A stretch of 64,000 nucleotides of DNA from Stenotrophomonas acidaminiphila (GCA_002951995.1 CP019797.1:914501-978500); one strand, 5' to 3'. Shown: positions 39,867-49,853, counted from the stretch's first letter. Numbers and translations: made by a program. Notes: generated by a model not told the origin, from the letters alone.

Positions 39867-41714
39867 ATGCAGGTGGGTCAGCGTGCGCGCAATGCGTTCG
39901 TCGTACTTTGGGTGACGGTCACGGTGCTGAAGGCGATCGTGGCGGCGCGCCTGCCATTGTTCGTCGACGAGGCGTTCTACTGGCAGGAGGGGCGGCACCT
40001 GGCGGCCGCCTACTCGGACCTGCCGGGGCTGACCGCCTGGATGACCCGGCTCGGCGGCGAACTGGCCGGCCACCATGCGTTCGGCATCCGCCTGCCATTC
40101 CTGCTGATGGGGGCGCTGCTGCCGTGGATGGTGGTGCGGGTATCGACGCGCTGGTTCGGTGCGCGGGTGGGCTGGCAGGCCGGGTCGCTGACGCTGTTGA
40201 TGCCGCTTTCGGCGACGCTCGGCATCCTCGCGGTGCCGGACGTGCCCATGGCGTTCGCGGCCCTGCTGTGCCTGGCGGCCGGCGCCCGCCTGCTGCGCAG
40301 CGTCGATGCCGGCGGTGCGCTGATGCTGGCCGCCGGCCTGGTGCTGGGCGCGTTGAGCCACTATCGCTTCATCGGGGTGATCGCGGTCGGCTTCATCGCG
40401 CTGCTGCTGTTGCCGGAGGGCCGGCGCACGCTGCGCGACGCGCGGGTGTGGATGGCGCTGACGGTCGGCATCGTCGCCTGGCTGCCGCTGCTGTCCTGGA
40501 ACATGGACAACCAGGATGCCGGCCTGAAGTTCCAGCTGGTCGAGCGCCACCCGTGGGCCTTCCAGGCCAGTGGGCTGTGGTTCCTGGTCATCCAGCCGCT
40601 GCTGGTGACGCCGCTGCTGTGCGTCGCGCTGTGGCAGGCGTGCGTCTCCGGCCTGCGCCCGCAGCCCGCCGGCCACCAGCACCGCGTGCAATGGCGCTAT
40701 TTCGCGCTGGTCGGCGGCGTTTCCACGCTCGCGATCTTCCTGCTCGGGTTCTTCACCGACGTCGAGCGCATCAGCTTCCACTGGCCGCTGCCGGGCTATT
40801 TCGCCCTGCTGGTGGTGGTGCCGCTGGTCCTGGGCCGCTGGCGCCGCGGCTGGCGCCGGCTCGCCTGGGCGCTGGTGCTGCTGGGCGCGGCCTGTGCGTT
40901 CGGCTACTACCTGACCGCGGCCTCGCCGGCACTGCGCGCGCAGCTTGCCGGCAACAAGTTCTACCCACGCAATTTCGCCGGCTGGCAGCCGCTGGCCGAC
41001 GCGGTGCGCGAGGAGCTGGCGGCCATGCCGGAAGGCACCCGGGTGCTGGCCGGCAGCTTCAAGGTCGGTGCCGAGCTGGGATTCCTCCGCGATGACGCGT
41101 CCATCCACGTGTTGCCGCATCCGCTCAACGACAAGCACGGGCGTACCGCGCAGCTGGCGCTGTGGGGGCTGATCGGGGAAGAGCACCGCAGCGGCCCGCG
41201 GCTGCTGGTGCTGGCGCCCGGTGACCAGCGCTACCGCGACCTGCTGGCGCGCTACCACCAGGTGTGCGCCCTGGTGGGGCCGCTGCCGCCGCCGCGGGTC
41301 GTGTCAACCGATCATGGCTACCAGCGCTTCCTGCTGTTCCGGCTGCCCGCGACGAAGCCGTCCGGCCCCTGCGTCACCCCGGCGATGGCCTGGGTCGATG
41401 CGCCGCTGCCCGGGGCGCAGGCGCGCGACGCGCTGGAGGTGTCCGGCTGGGCCTTCAAGGATGGCGTGGGCCTGGCGGCGGTGGAGATACTGGTCGACGG
41501 CGAGGTCGCGGCGCGGGCTGATTACGGGCTGGAAAACGACGTGACCGGCTTCTGGAAGATCTCCACCGATCCCCATCATCCCCGCGTCGGCTTCCGCGCG
41601 CGCCTGGATGTCCGCGCGCTGCCGCCCGGCCGCCACTGGCTCGGCCTGCGCCTGCACGGCACCGACGGCAGCGTCGAGGACTGGTGGGAGCAGCCCTTCC
41701 AGGTCGCGCGCTGA
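39867..41714 (+). CDS. GT39-like membrane glycosyltransferase (ArnT/PMT superfamily)
   Basis: 615 residues. LPLFVDEAFYWQEGRHLAAAYSD, with the acidic DEAFYW in the first periplasmic loop, is the catalytic signature of lipid-linked sugar transferases of the ArnT/GT39 type. About 11 membrane helices follow to about residue 350. A soluble C-terminal part of about 250 residues includes a beta-rich module (DALEVSGWAFKDG and VDGEVAARADYGLEND). It would transfer a sugar from polyprenyl phosphate to an acceptor in the periplasm. It is followed by a GT2 enzyme that could make that lipid-linked donor. Confidence 0.83.
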   Translation: MQVGQRARNAFVVLWVTVTVLKAIVAARLPLFVDEAFYWQEGRHLAAAYSDLPGLTAWMTRLGGELAGHHAFGIRLPFLLMGALLPWMVVRVSTRWFGARVGWQAGSLTLLMPLSATLGILAVPDVPMAFAALLCLAAGARLLRSVDAGGALMLAAGLVLGALSHYRFIGVIAVGFIALLLLPEGRRTLRDARVWMALTVGIVAWLPLLSWNMDNQDAGLKFQLVERHPWAFQASGLWFLVIQPLLVTPLLCVALWQACVSGLRPQPAGHQHRVQWRYFALVGGVSTLAIFLLGFFTDVERISFHWPLPGYFALLVVVPLVLGRWRRGWRRLAWALVLLGAACAFGYYLTAASPALRAQLAGNKFYPRNFAGWQPLADAVREELAAMPEGTRVLAGSFKVGAELGFLRDDASIHVLPHPLNDKHGRTAQLALWGLIGEEHRSGPRLLVLAPGDQRYRDLLARYHQVCALVGPLPPPRVVSTDHGYQRFLLFRLPATKPSGPCVTPAMAWVDAPLPGAQARDALEVSGWAFKDGVGLAAVEILVDGEVAARADYGLENDVTGFWKISTDPHHPRVGFRARLDVRALPPGRHWLGLRLHGTDGSVEDWWEQPFQVAR

Positions 41715-41781
41715 CCTGTTCTCGCGGCCGCTTCCGCTGCCACCCCCGTTTGCCTGTTCCTTGTCGCTGGTACCGATAGTC

Positions 41782-42726
41782 ATGGATAGAACCCGCATCG
41801 CCGTCCTCGTGCCCTGTTACAACGAGGCAGCCACCGTCGCCAAAGTGGTCGGCGATTTCGCCCGCCACCTGCCCGGGGCGGACATCATCGTGCTGGACAA
41901 CAACTCCCGCGACGGCACCGCCGGGGTGGCGCGGGCGGCGGGTGCGCGGGTGATCGAGGTGCCGCTGCAGGGCAAGGGCAACGTGGTGCGGCGTGGATTC
42001 GCGGACATCGATGCCGATGTCTACGTGCTCGTCGATGGCGACGACACCTACGAAGCGGCGGCCGCGCCACGGCTGGTGCGGCGGCTGCTCGACGACGGCC
42101 TGGACATGGTGGTGGGCGCGCGCCGTGACCAGGAAAAAGCGGCGTATCGCCCGGGCCATCGCATCGGCAACGTGCTGCTGACCCGCTGCGCGGGCATCCT
42201 GTTCGGCAACAGTTTCGACGACATGCTGTCCGGTTACCGGGTGTTCTCGCGGCGCTACGTGCGCTCGTTCGCGGCCCATGCGCGTGGCTTCGAGATCGAA
42301 ACGGAGCTGGCCGTGCATGCGCTGCAGTTGCGGATGCCGGTGGCCGAGGTGGATACCGCCTACGGCGTGCGCCCGGAGGGCTCGGAGAGCAAGCTCAGCA
42401 CCTGGCGCGACGGCTGGCGGATCCTGCGCACCATCGCCAAGCTGTTCAAGAGCGAGCGGCCGCTGTTGTTCTTCTCCATCGGCGGCATCGCCAGCATGGT
42501 GCTCTCGGTGGTACTGGCGGTGCCGCTGCTGGTGACGTACCTGGAGACCGGGCTGGTGCCGCGCTTCCCGACCGCTGTCCTGTGCGCGGCGCTGGCGCTG
42601 ATGGGTTTCCTGCTGCTGGCCTGCGGGCTGATCCTGGACACGGTGACCCGTGGCCGCATCGAAGCCAAGCACATGGCCTACCTGGCTGTAGCGGCGCCGG
42701 CGCGGGCCGGCGGGGACGGGCAATGA
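41782..42726 (+). CDS. GT2-family glycosyltransferase, polyprenyl-phosphate sugar synthase-like
   Basis: 314 residues from the ATG at 41782 (MDRTRIAVLVPCYNEAATV). GT-A fold with VLDNNSRDGTAG, the metal-binding VLVDGDDTYEA (DxD-like), and a catalytic region DDMLSGYRVFSRRYVRSF. Two C-terminal membrane helices (about 232-252 and 260-285) resemble dolichol-phosphate mannose synthase-type enzymes. It could charge undecaprenyl phosphate with a hexose for the GT39 neighbour. The stop overlaps the next ATG (ATGA). Confidence 0.87.
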   Translation: MDRTRIAVLVPCYNEAATVAKVVGDFARHLPGADIIVLDNNSRDGTAGVARAAGARVIEVPLQGKGNVVRRGFADIDADVYVLVDGDDTYEAAAAPRLVRRLLDDGLDMVVGARRDQEKAAYRPGHRIGNVLLTRCAGILFGNSFDDMLSGYRVFSRRYVRSFAAHARGFEIETELAVHALQLRMPVAEVDTAYGVRPEGSESKLSTWRDGWRILRTIAKLFKSERPLLFFSIGGIASMVLSVVLAVPLLVTYLETGLVPRFPTAVLCAALALMGFLLLACGLILDTVTRGRIEAKHMAYLAVAAPARAGGDGQ

Positions 42727-44578
42727 GCGCCGTCCGCGTGTCTGGCGCGCGACGGATCCGCGCACCGCTGCGCCGCCTCGCCGCCGTGCTGGAACGCTGG
42801 TTCGCCTTCGATACGCCCGGCAACGTGGTCCGCGCCACCGCGGCGATCATGCTGGCCGGCGGCATCGTCTCGCTGCTGCTGGGGCAGGACGCCAACTGGG
42901 ACCTGCGCAACTATCACCTCTACAACGGCTATGCGTTGCTGCATGGCCGGCTGCTGCAGGACCTGGCGCCCGCGCAGATGCAGAGTTACTTCAGCCCGTT
43001 GCTGGATGTGTTCCATTACCTGCTGATGGCGCGGTTGCCGGCACCGCTGGCGGGGTTCGTGCTGGGGGCGCTGCATGGCCTGGTGTTCCTGCCGGTGGCC
43101 GGTATCGCCTGGCTCGCGCTGCGCGGGCAGCCGCGACGGGCCCGGCTGGCGCCGCTGCTGGCAGTGGCGGGGCTGTGTACCAGCGCCTTCCTGTCCGAGT
43201 TCGGCGGCAGCATGGCCGACAACACCACCGCGCTGTTCGTGACCGCGGCGCTGTACATGGTGCTGCTGGCGCAACGCCGCCAGGCCGACGGCGCGCGCCG
43301 CGCCGAGCTGCTGGCCTGGACGGTGGCGGGCGCGGTGCTCGGCATCGCCGTGGCGCTCAAGCTGACCAACGCCATCTACGCCGTGGCGCTGGGGGTGGCG
43401 GCGGTGTGCGCGGGCGGCGCATGGTGGCGCCGGCTGGCCGGCGCGGGCGTGCTGACCCTGGCTGCGCTGGTGGTGGCCGCGGCACTGGCCGGCGGGTGGT
43501 ACCTGCGGGTCTGGCAGGCATTCGGCAACCCGCTGTTCCCGCAGTTCAACGCGCTGTTCCAGGGGCCGCTGGCCGCGCCGATATCGGTGGCCGATGTGCG
43601 CTGGCTGCCGCGCGGCGCCTGGGAACACCTGACCTGGCCACTGCAGTTCGCGGTCGATCCGCTGCGGGTGAGCGAAATCCGGCTGCTGCAGCTGGTCTGG
43701 CCGTTGCTGTACCTGGCGACCCTGGCGCTGCTGTTGCGCCGCTTCGCGCGCGGGACCCTGGCGCCACCGGCGTTCGCACCGGCGATGCGGGGCGTGCTGG
43801 TGTTCTTCGGCATCGGCTACGCACTCTGGCAAGGCCTGTTCAGCATCCACCGCTACCTGGTCGTGCTGGAACTGCTGGCGCCGCTGGTGCTGTGGTTCCT
43901 GTGCCAGCGCCTGCTGCCGGGTGGGCGCGCGGCCAGGGTGGGCGGCTGGGCCATCGGCGTCGTGGCAGTGGCCTCGCTGCTGGGCTGGAACACGTGGGGG
44001 CACGAACGTTGGGCGCGCCAGGGCTTCAGCGTGGAGGCGCCGCCGATGCCGGCGCCGGAGCGCAGCGTGGTGCTGCTGGTGGGCGGCGATCCGCAGGCCT
44101 GGCGCGTGCCGTGGTTGCCCGGCCAGGCGCGCTATGTGGGAGTGGCGACCAATTTCCCCGAGTCTGCCGCCTACCGCGCACGACTGGCCGCCATGGTGGA
44201 GGCGCGGGAACAGCGCTTCGCGATGCTTCCTGCCGCGCAGCGCCAGGATGGGGCGCGCTGGGCACGCCTGAACCGCTGGGCGCAGGTTTTCGGCCTGACC
44301 GCGGGGCGTGGCTGCGACCGCCTGCGCTGGCTGGCCGGCAAGGCGCGGGATTGCGCGCGGAGGTGGAGGTGCCCGACCCGGGGCAGTGCCGCCTCGGGCC
44401 GCGTCGCGGCGCCAGCCAGGAACCGGTGGATGCCTCGGTACAGGCACGTAGCCAGGCACGCCAGCAACTGGCCGGCTACGGGCTGCTGCTGGATGAAGGA
44501 TCGTGCGTGACCCTGGACAGCCGCATCGGCCAGGGCCGTTACCCGTACCAGTGGTGCCGGGTCGGGCTGGCGCGCTGA
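42723..44578 (+). pseudogene. multi-spanning membrane protein, glycosyltransferase-like, split by a -1 frameshift
   Basis: From the ATG at 42723 (MSAVRVSGARRIRAPLRR) the frame encodes about ten hydrophobic segments plus LLGQDANWDLRNYHLYNGY, an acidic first-loop motif reminiscent of GT-C transferases. After CDRLRWLAGKAR the frame is lost. The expected ending (AEVEVPDPGQCRLGPRRG to YPYQWCRVGLAR) continues in the next frame. One G added to the run at 44347-44349 restores 618 residues. The last about 150 residues are periplasmic. It is the third gene of the operon and its function is unassigned. Confidence 0.78.
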
Positions 44579-44585
44579 GACGGGT

Positions 44586-45158
44586 TCAGGGCAGCGCCAG
44601 GCCGGCTTCGCGCAGCAGCCTGGACAGGCCGATCAGCGGCAGGCCGACCAGTGCGGTCGGGTCCTGCGAATGGATGGCCTCGAACAGGGTGATGCCCAGC
44701 CCCTCGCACTTGAAGCTGCCGGCACAATCCAGCGGCAGCTCCGCGTCGACATAGCGTTCGATCTCGTCCGCGTGCAGGGTGCGGAAGTCGACCCGGGTCA
44801 GGTCGACCGCCTGCAGGTGGCGCTCGCCATCACTCACGCAGACCGCGGTATGGAACAGCACCTGGCGGCCGGACATCGCGGCCAGCTGCGCGCGGGCGGC
44901 TTCGCCGGTGCCCGGCTTGCCGAGCGGCGCACCGTCCAGTTCCGCGACCTGGTCCGAGCCGATGACCCACGCGCCGGGGTGCGCGGCGGCCACCGCGGCG
45001 GCTTTCGTCCGCGCGAGCCGGGTGGCCAGTTGCCGCGGCGGTTCGGCCGCCAGCGGGGTCTCGTCCACCGCCGGCGCCACGCAGCTGAACGGGAGCCGCA
45101 GCCGCGACAGCAGGTCGGCCCGGTAGCGGGAAGTGGAGGCGAGGATCAGGGCAGGCAT
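44586..45158 (-). CDS. maf: Maf/YceF-type nucleotide pyrophosphatase
   Basis: 190 residues. LILASTSRYRADLLSRL is the Maf phosphate-binding start. VDETPL and VIGSDQVAELDG (the SDQV form) indicate the YceF subfamily, which hydrolyses 7-methyl-GTP. SFKCEGLGITLFEAI is the second conserved block. It is divergent from yceD, the same neighbour as in E. coli. Confidence 0.93.
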   Translation of the reverse strand: MPALILASTSRYRADLLSRLRLPFSCVAPAVDETPLAAEPPRQLATRLARTKAAAVAAAHPGAWVIGSDQVAELDGAPLGKPGTGEAARAQLAAMSGRQVLFHTAVCVSDGERHLQAVDLTRVDFRTLHADEIERYVDAELPLDCAGSFKCEGLGITLFEAIHSQDPTALVGLPLIGLSRLLREAGLALP

Positions 45159-45271
45159 GCGACAATACCGGGGTGAAAGCGGCGCCGAGTCTGCGGCGCG
45201 GCCGCCGTGGTGGCAATGCCGGCACGATGGATTTGACAGCCGGCAGGCCTGTCCTTAACATTCTGCTGCTT

Positions 45272-45781
45272 ATGTCCGCGAACGTGCCCGAATTGCTGGA
45301 TGCTTGGCGGATGGTCGCAGCGCGCAGGCGCTTCGAAGGCCGGGTGTCGTTGTCCGCACTGGCACGCCTGCAGGGGCTGGTCGCCGATGCCGAGGGAGAG
45401 TGCAGTTATGCGCTGGAATTCGGCCGCGACGAGATCCTGCGGGTCGCCTATGTCGAGCTGACCATCGATGCCGCGCTGCCGCTGGTGTGCCAGCGCAGCA
45501 TGCAGCGTTTCCTGTTGCCGGTGCACCTGGTGCAGCGTCTGGGCCTGGTACGCGACGAGGACGAGGAACAGGCGCTTCCGCCGGATTACGAAGCGCTGCT
45601 GGTGCCGGAAGACGGCAACCTGCGGCCGCTGGACCTGGTGGAAGACGAGCTGGTGATGGCGGTGCCGGTGGTGCCGGTGGCGCCGGGAAGCGAAGCGGTC
45701 GAGCGCGACTTCTCCGCGACCACCGAGGAACTGGGCAAGGCCAATCCGTTCGCGGCGTTGGCGGCGCTGAAGAAACAATAG
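45272..45781 (+). CDS. yceD: YceD/DUF177 family protein
   Basis: 169 residues from the ATG at 45272 ([20 protein letters not shown]); the frame is open further upstream without similarity. A DUF177 core is visible around [18 protein letters not shown] and [15 protein letters not shown]. The second cysteine of the usual CxRC motif is Ser here. DUF177 proteins are linked to 23S rRNA and ribosome maturation and nearly always sit before rpmF, as here (106 bases). Confidence 0.88.
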   Translation: MSANVPELLDAWRMVAARRRFEGRVSLSALARLQGLVADAEGECSYALEFGRDEILRVAYVELTIDAALPLVCQRSMQRFLLPVHLVQRLGLVRDEDEEQALPPDYEALLVPEDGNLRPLDLVEDELVMAVPVVPVAPGSEAVERDFSATTEELGKANPFAALAALKKQ

Positions 45782-45887
45782 CAGCCGGTTGTCGTCGGCG
45801 GCTGCGGCGAAAGCAAAACCAGTGCCGGATGCTCGCATCACGCGCACTGCAACGACGAAACGAACGAACCGAGTTTGGAGCAATCCC

Positions 45888-46082
45888 ATGGCTGTGCAGA
45901 AATCCCGTGTTACCCCGTCCCGCCGCGGCCAGCGCCGTTCGCACGACTCGCTGAGCGCCAAGCAGCTGTCCACCGACCCGACCACCGGCGAAGTGCACCT
46001 GCGTCACCACATCACCGCTGACGGTTTCTATCGCGGCAAGAAGGTGATCACGACCAAGACCTCGGTCGTCGAAGAAGATTGA
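45888..46082 (+). CDS. rpmF: 50S ribosomal protein L32
   Basis: 64 residues from the ATG at 45888 ([20 protein letters not shown]), with [18 protein letters not shown]. It lacks the zinc cysteines found in L32 of some phyla, as is normal in Gammaproteobacteria. It is followed by fabH rather than plsX. Confidence 0.96.
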   Translation: MAVQKSRVTPSRRGQRRSHDSLSAKQLSTDPTTGEVHLRHHITADGFYRGKKVITTKTSVVEED

Positions 46083-46172
46083 TCCGCGTCGGGCCGCCAC
46101 CGCGAGGTGGCGGCCCCCGCACCGATTTCTTCCGGGCCCGCCGCACGGCGGACCCGCGCAACAGGAACCAGC

Positions 46173-47138
46173 ATGAGCAAGCGGATCTACTCGAGGATCG
46201 CGGGCACCGGTAGTTATTTGCCCGAGAAGGTGTTGACCAATGATGATCTGGCCAAGATCGTCGACACCAGTGACGAGTGGATCCAGTCGCGAACTGGTAT
46301 CCGCGAGCGGCACGTCGCCGCCGACGGACAGACCACGGGCGACCTCGGCTACAACGCCGCGCTGCGCGCGCTGGAAGCGGCCGGCATCGAGCCGTCGCAG
46401 CTGGACATGATCGTCGTGGGCACCACCACGCCGGACCTGATCTTCCCGTCCACCGCCTGCCTGATCCAGGCGCGCCTCGGCGCGGCCGGCGCGGCGGCGT
46501 TCGACGTCAACGCGGCATGTTCGGGCTTCCTGTTCGCCCTGAGCGTGGCCGACAAATTCATCCGCAGTGGCGATGCCCGGCATGTGCTGGTGATCGGCGC
46601 GGAAACCCTGACCCGCATCGTCGACTGGAACGACCGCACCACCTGCGTGCTGTTCGGCGATGGTGCCGGTGCCGTCGTGCTCAAGGCCGACGAGGAAACC
46701 GGCATCCTCAGCACCCACCTGCATGCCGATGGCAGCAAGAAGGAACTGCTGTGGCACCCGGCCGGCGTGTCGACCGGCCTGGACAAGCCCGGCAAGCTGA
46801 CGATGAAGGGCAACGACGTGTTCAAGTACGCCGTCAAGGCGCTGGACTCGGTGGTCGACGAAACCCTGCAGGCCAACGGCCTGGACAAGTCCGACCTGGA
46901 CTGGCTGATCCCGCACCAGGCCAACCTGCGCATCATCGAAGCCACGGCCAAGCGCCTGGAGATGTCGATGGACCAGGTGGTGGTGACCGTGGACAAGCAT
47001 GGCAATACCTCGGCCGGCTCGGTGCCGCTGGCGCTGGACCACGCGATCCGCTCCGGCAAGGTCGCGCGCGGCCAGCTGCTGCTGCTGGAAGCCTTCGGCG
47101 GCGGCTTCACCTGGGGTTCGGCGCTGCTGCGCTATTGA
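46173..47138 (+). CDS. fabH: beta-ketoacyl-ACP synthase III
   Basis: 321 residues from the ATG at 46173 ([18 protein letters not shown]). Active-site Cys116 in [12 protein letters not shown], His in [11 protein letters not shown], Asn in [11 protein letters not shown]. It condenses acetyl-CoA or another short acyl-CoA with malonyl-ACP to start fatty-acid synthesis. It is 90 bases after rpmF; the plsX that lies here in E. coli is absent. Confidence 0.96.
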   Translation: MSKRIYSRIAGTGSYLPEKVLTNDDLAKIVDTSDEWIQSRTGIRERHVAADGQTTGDLGYNAALRALEAAGIEPSQLDMIVVGTTTPDLIFPSTACLIQARLGAAGAAAFDVNAACSGFLFALSVADKFIRSGDARHVLVIGAETLTRIVDWNDRTTCVLFGDGAGAVVLKADEETGILSTHLHADGSKKELLWHPAGVSTGLDKPGKLTMKGNDVFKYAVKALDSVVDETLQANGLDKSDLDWLIPHQANLRIIEATAKRLEMSMDQVVVTVDKHGNTSAGSVPLALDHAIRSGKVARGQLLLLEAFGGGFTWGSALLRY

Positions 47139-47210
47139 TATGCCGGATTGGCCGGGAGCATGAGGCTCCCGGTGCGGCCCCACGGGCCGCCGTTTCCGGG
47201 AGGTACCGTC

Positions 47211-47993
47211 ATGGCTGAACCCATTCTCATCGAAGGGCAGCGCGCATGGCTCAAGCATTATGGTGAAGGCAGCCGGGCAGTGGCCCTGGGGCTGCTGAAT
47301 TTCGTTGCCCGTCGTTTCCAGCTCGATGCGCTGCGGCCGCCGCCGCACCGTGGCGGCGCGCAGGCGCGCGCCGTCGAGGCCCGGCGCCTGGTCGAGCTCA
47401 AGGCGCAGGGCGTCAATGTCCCCGAGGTCATCGGCCACGGTCGCGCCGCGCTGGTGCTGGAGCATACCGGGGCCTCGTTCAACGCCTGCCTGCGCGAAGC
47501 CGACGCCGCCGCGCGCGACCGCCTGGTGGCGGCCGCCGTCGCCGCCATCGCCGAGGCCCACCGCGGCGGCGCCTATTTCGGCCAGCCGCTGCCGCGCAAC
47601 ATGACCTGGGACGGCAACCGCGTGGGCTTTATCGATTTCGAGGAAGATCCGCTGGAGGTCATGGACCTGGAGCAGGCGCAGGCGCGCGACTGGCTGATGT
47701 TCGGCTACGGTGTGGCCCGGTACTACGAGGACCGCCCGCAGGCGCTCAAGGCGCTGCTGGCCGGTGCCATGGAAACGGCGGAGCGGCCGGTGGTCGCCCA
47801 TGCCCACGACGTTACCGGCCGGCTGCGGCGGCTGGCCCGCGTGCTGCGGCGCGCGGGCAGGTCGGGACGGGCGCTGGCGCACGCCATCCTGGTCGTGCAT
47901 GCGGCCACCACCTTTGGCTGCGTTGCACTGGCGGCGCTGTCGCTGGACTGGCTTGCCGACGGCGAACTGGACCTGCTGGCGCTGTTGACCTGA
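47211..47993 (+). CDS. kinase-like (Kdo/APH/RIO-type fold) protein within the fab cluster
   Basis: 260 residues from the ATG at 47211, preceded by a strong GGGAGGT ribosome site. The N-lobe includes LVELKAQGVNVPEVIGHGRAA and a hinge LVLEHTGASFN. A catalytic-loop-like YFGQPLPRNMTWD and metal-loop-like GFIDFEEDPLEVM follow, in the order expected for a small kinase. The loop lacks the standard HxDxxxxN form. A basic segment (GRLRRLARVLRRAGRSGRA) and a hydrophobic C-terminal stretch (about 225-260) suggest membrane attachment. The substrate is unknown. It lies between fabH and fabD, so a role in lipid or LPS phosphorylation is possible. Confidence 0.65.
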   Translation: MAEPILIEGQRAWLKHYGEGSRAVALGLLNFVARRFQLDALRPPPHRGGAQARAVEARRLVELKAQGVNVPEVIGHGRAALVLEHTGASFNACLREADAAARDRLVAAAVAAIAEAHRGGAYFGQPLPRNMTWDGNRVGFIDFEEDPLEVMDLEQAQARDWLMFGYGVARYYEDRPQALKALLAGAMETAERPVVAHAHDVTGRLRRLARVLRRAGRSGRALAHAILVVHAATTFGCVALAALSLDWLADGELDLLALLT

Positions 47994-48088
47994 GCCGGCC
48001 GCCAGCGGGCTGCATACGCGCCAGTACAGACGGGCGGGGGCATTCACGCTTATGATGCGCCGCTTCGATTCATGCAGCAGATGACCGC

Positions 48089-49033
48089 GTGACTGACTCC
48101 CGACTCGCTTTCGTATTCCCCGGCCAGGGCTCCCAGTCGCTGGGCATGCTGGCCGAACTGGCCGAACTGCACCCGCAGGTCCGCGATACCTTCGCCGAAG
48201 CCTCCGAAGGCGCCGGCGTGGATCTGTGGGCGCTGTCGCAGGGCGGCCCGGAAGAGCAGCTCAACCGCACCGAGTACACCCAGCCGGCGCTGCTGGCCGC
48301 GGGCATCGCGGTGTGGCGGCTGTGGGGGGCGAACAACGGCGCCTCGCCGGCCGTGCTGGCCGGGCACAGCCTGGGCGAGTACACCGCGCTGGTCGCGGCC
48401 GGCGCGCTGTCGCTGCGCGATGGCGCGCACCTGGTGCGGCTGCGCGGCCAGCTGATGCAGGAGGCCGCGCCAACCGGCGTCGGCGCCATGGCCGCGGTGC
48501 TCGGCGCCGAGGACGCGCTGGTGCAGGAAATCTGCGAACAGGCCAGCGGCAGCCAGGTGGTGGTGCCGGCCAATTTCAATTCCCCGGGCCAGATCGTGAT
48601 CGGCGGCGACGCCGCCGCGGTCGACCGCGCGCTGGCGTTGCTGGCGGAAAAGGGCGTGCGCAAGGCGGTCAAGCTGGCCGTGAGCGTGCCTTCGCACACG
48701 CCGCTGATGCGCGAGGCCGCCAACCGCCTGGCCGTGGCCATGGCCGGGCTGGACTGGCGCACGCCGTCGCTGCCGGTGGTGCAGAACGTCGATGCCCAGG
48801 CCCATGCGGGCGTGGACGCCATCCGCGACGCGCTGGTGCGCCAGCTCTACCTGCCGGTGCAGTGGACCGGTTGCGTGCAGGCGCTGGCCGCGCGCGGCGT
48901 GACCCGCGTGGCCGAATGCGGCCCGGGCAAGGTGCTGACCGGCCTGGTCAAGCGCATCGACAAGAGCATCGATGGCCGTTCGCTCGCCACCCCGGCCGAT
49001 TTCGCCGGCGCGCTGGAAGAGTGGGCCGCCTGA
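48089..49033 (+). CDS. fabD: malonyl-CoA:ACP transacylase
   Basis: 314 residues from a GTG start (48089). FVFPGQGSQSLGM (oxyanion loop), nucleophile Ser94 in GHSLGEYTAL, catalytic His in VPSHTPLM, and a conserved Arg in RLRGQLMQ. It loads malonate onto ACP. First of the compact fabD-fabG-acpP-fabF block. Confidence 0.96.
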   Translation: MTDSRLAFVFPGQGSQSLGMLAELAELHPQVRDTFAEASEGAGVDLWALSQGGPEEQLNRTEYTQPALLAAGIAVWRLWGANNGASPAVLAGHSLGEYTALVAAGALSLRDGAHLVRLRGQLMQEAAPTGVGAMAAVLGAEDALVQEICEQASGSQVVVPANFNSPGQIVIGGDAAAVDRALALLAEKGVRKAVKLAVSVPSHTPLMREAANRLAVAMAGLDWRTPSLPVVQNVDAQAHAGVDAIRDALVRQLYLPVQWTGCVQALAARGVTRVAECGPGKVLTGLVKRIDKSIDGRSLATPADFAGALEEWAA

Positions 49034-49109
49034 CCCCTACGATACGGCCGGCGTCCGCGCCCGGCCCCGACCTGCAGCCGCAACCTGCGGCGCACCAAGA
49101 GGAAACCGC

Positions 49110-49853
49110 ATGAGCAAGCCATTGCAGGGTGAAATCGCGCTCGTCACCGGCGCCAGCCGTGGCATCGGCGCGGCCATCGCCGACGAACTGGCCGCGCAGG
49201 GCGCCACCGTCATCGGCACCGCCACCACCGAATCCGGCGCCGCCGCGATCGGCGCGCGCCTGGCCGCGCAGGGCGGCCACGGCCGCGCGCTGAACGTCAC
49301 CGAGCCCGGCGCGGTCGACGCGCTGATCGATGCGGTCGGCAAGGAATTCGGCGCCATCAGCATCCTGGTCAACAACGCCGGCATCACCCGCGACAACCTG
49401 CTGATGCGGATGAAGGACGAGGACTGGCAGGCGATCCTGGACACCAACCTGACCAGCGTGTACCGCACCTCCAAGGCGGTGATGCGCGGCATGATGAAGG
49501 CGCGCAAGGGCCGCATCATCAACATCGCCTCGGTGATCGGCGTGACCGGCAATGCCGGCCAGGCCAACTACGCCGCGGCCAAGGCCGGCATCATCGCGTT
49601 CTCCAAGTCGCTGGCCAAGGAAATCGGCAGCCGCGGGGTGACCGTGAACGTGGTCGCGCCGGGCTTCATCGATACCGACATGACCAAGGACCTGCCCGAG
49701 GACGCCAAGACCGCGATGCTCGGCCAGATCGCGCTGGGCCGCCTCGGCGAGCCGGCGGACATCGCCCGTGCGGTGGCGTTCCTGGCCGGCCCGTCCGCCA
49801 GCTACATCACCGGCGAAACCCTCCACGTGAACGGCGGCATGTACATGCCGTAA
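49110..49853 (+). CDS. fabG: 3-oxoacyl-ACP reductase
   Basis: 247 residues from the ATG at 49110. NADPH loop TGASRGIG at 13-20, NNAG at 88-91, and the catalytic S141, Y154 and K158 (YAAAKAG). Ends GGMYMP, as is usual. It reduces 3-ketoacyl-ACP in the elongation cycle. 76 bases after fabD. Confidence 0.97.
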   Translation: MSKPLQGEIALVTGASRGIGAAIADELAAQGATVIGTATTESGAAAIGARLAAQGGHGRALNVTEPGAVDALIDAVGKEFGAISILVNNAGITRDNLLMRMKDEDWQAILDTNLTSVYRTSKAVMRGMMKARKGRIINIASVIGVTGNAGQANYAAAKAGIIAFSKSLAKEIGSRGVTVNVVAPGFIDTDMTKDLPEDAKTAMLGQIALGRLGEPADIARAVAFLAGPSASYITGETLHVNGGMYMP

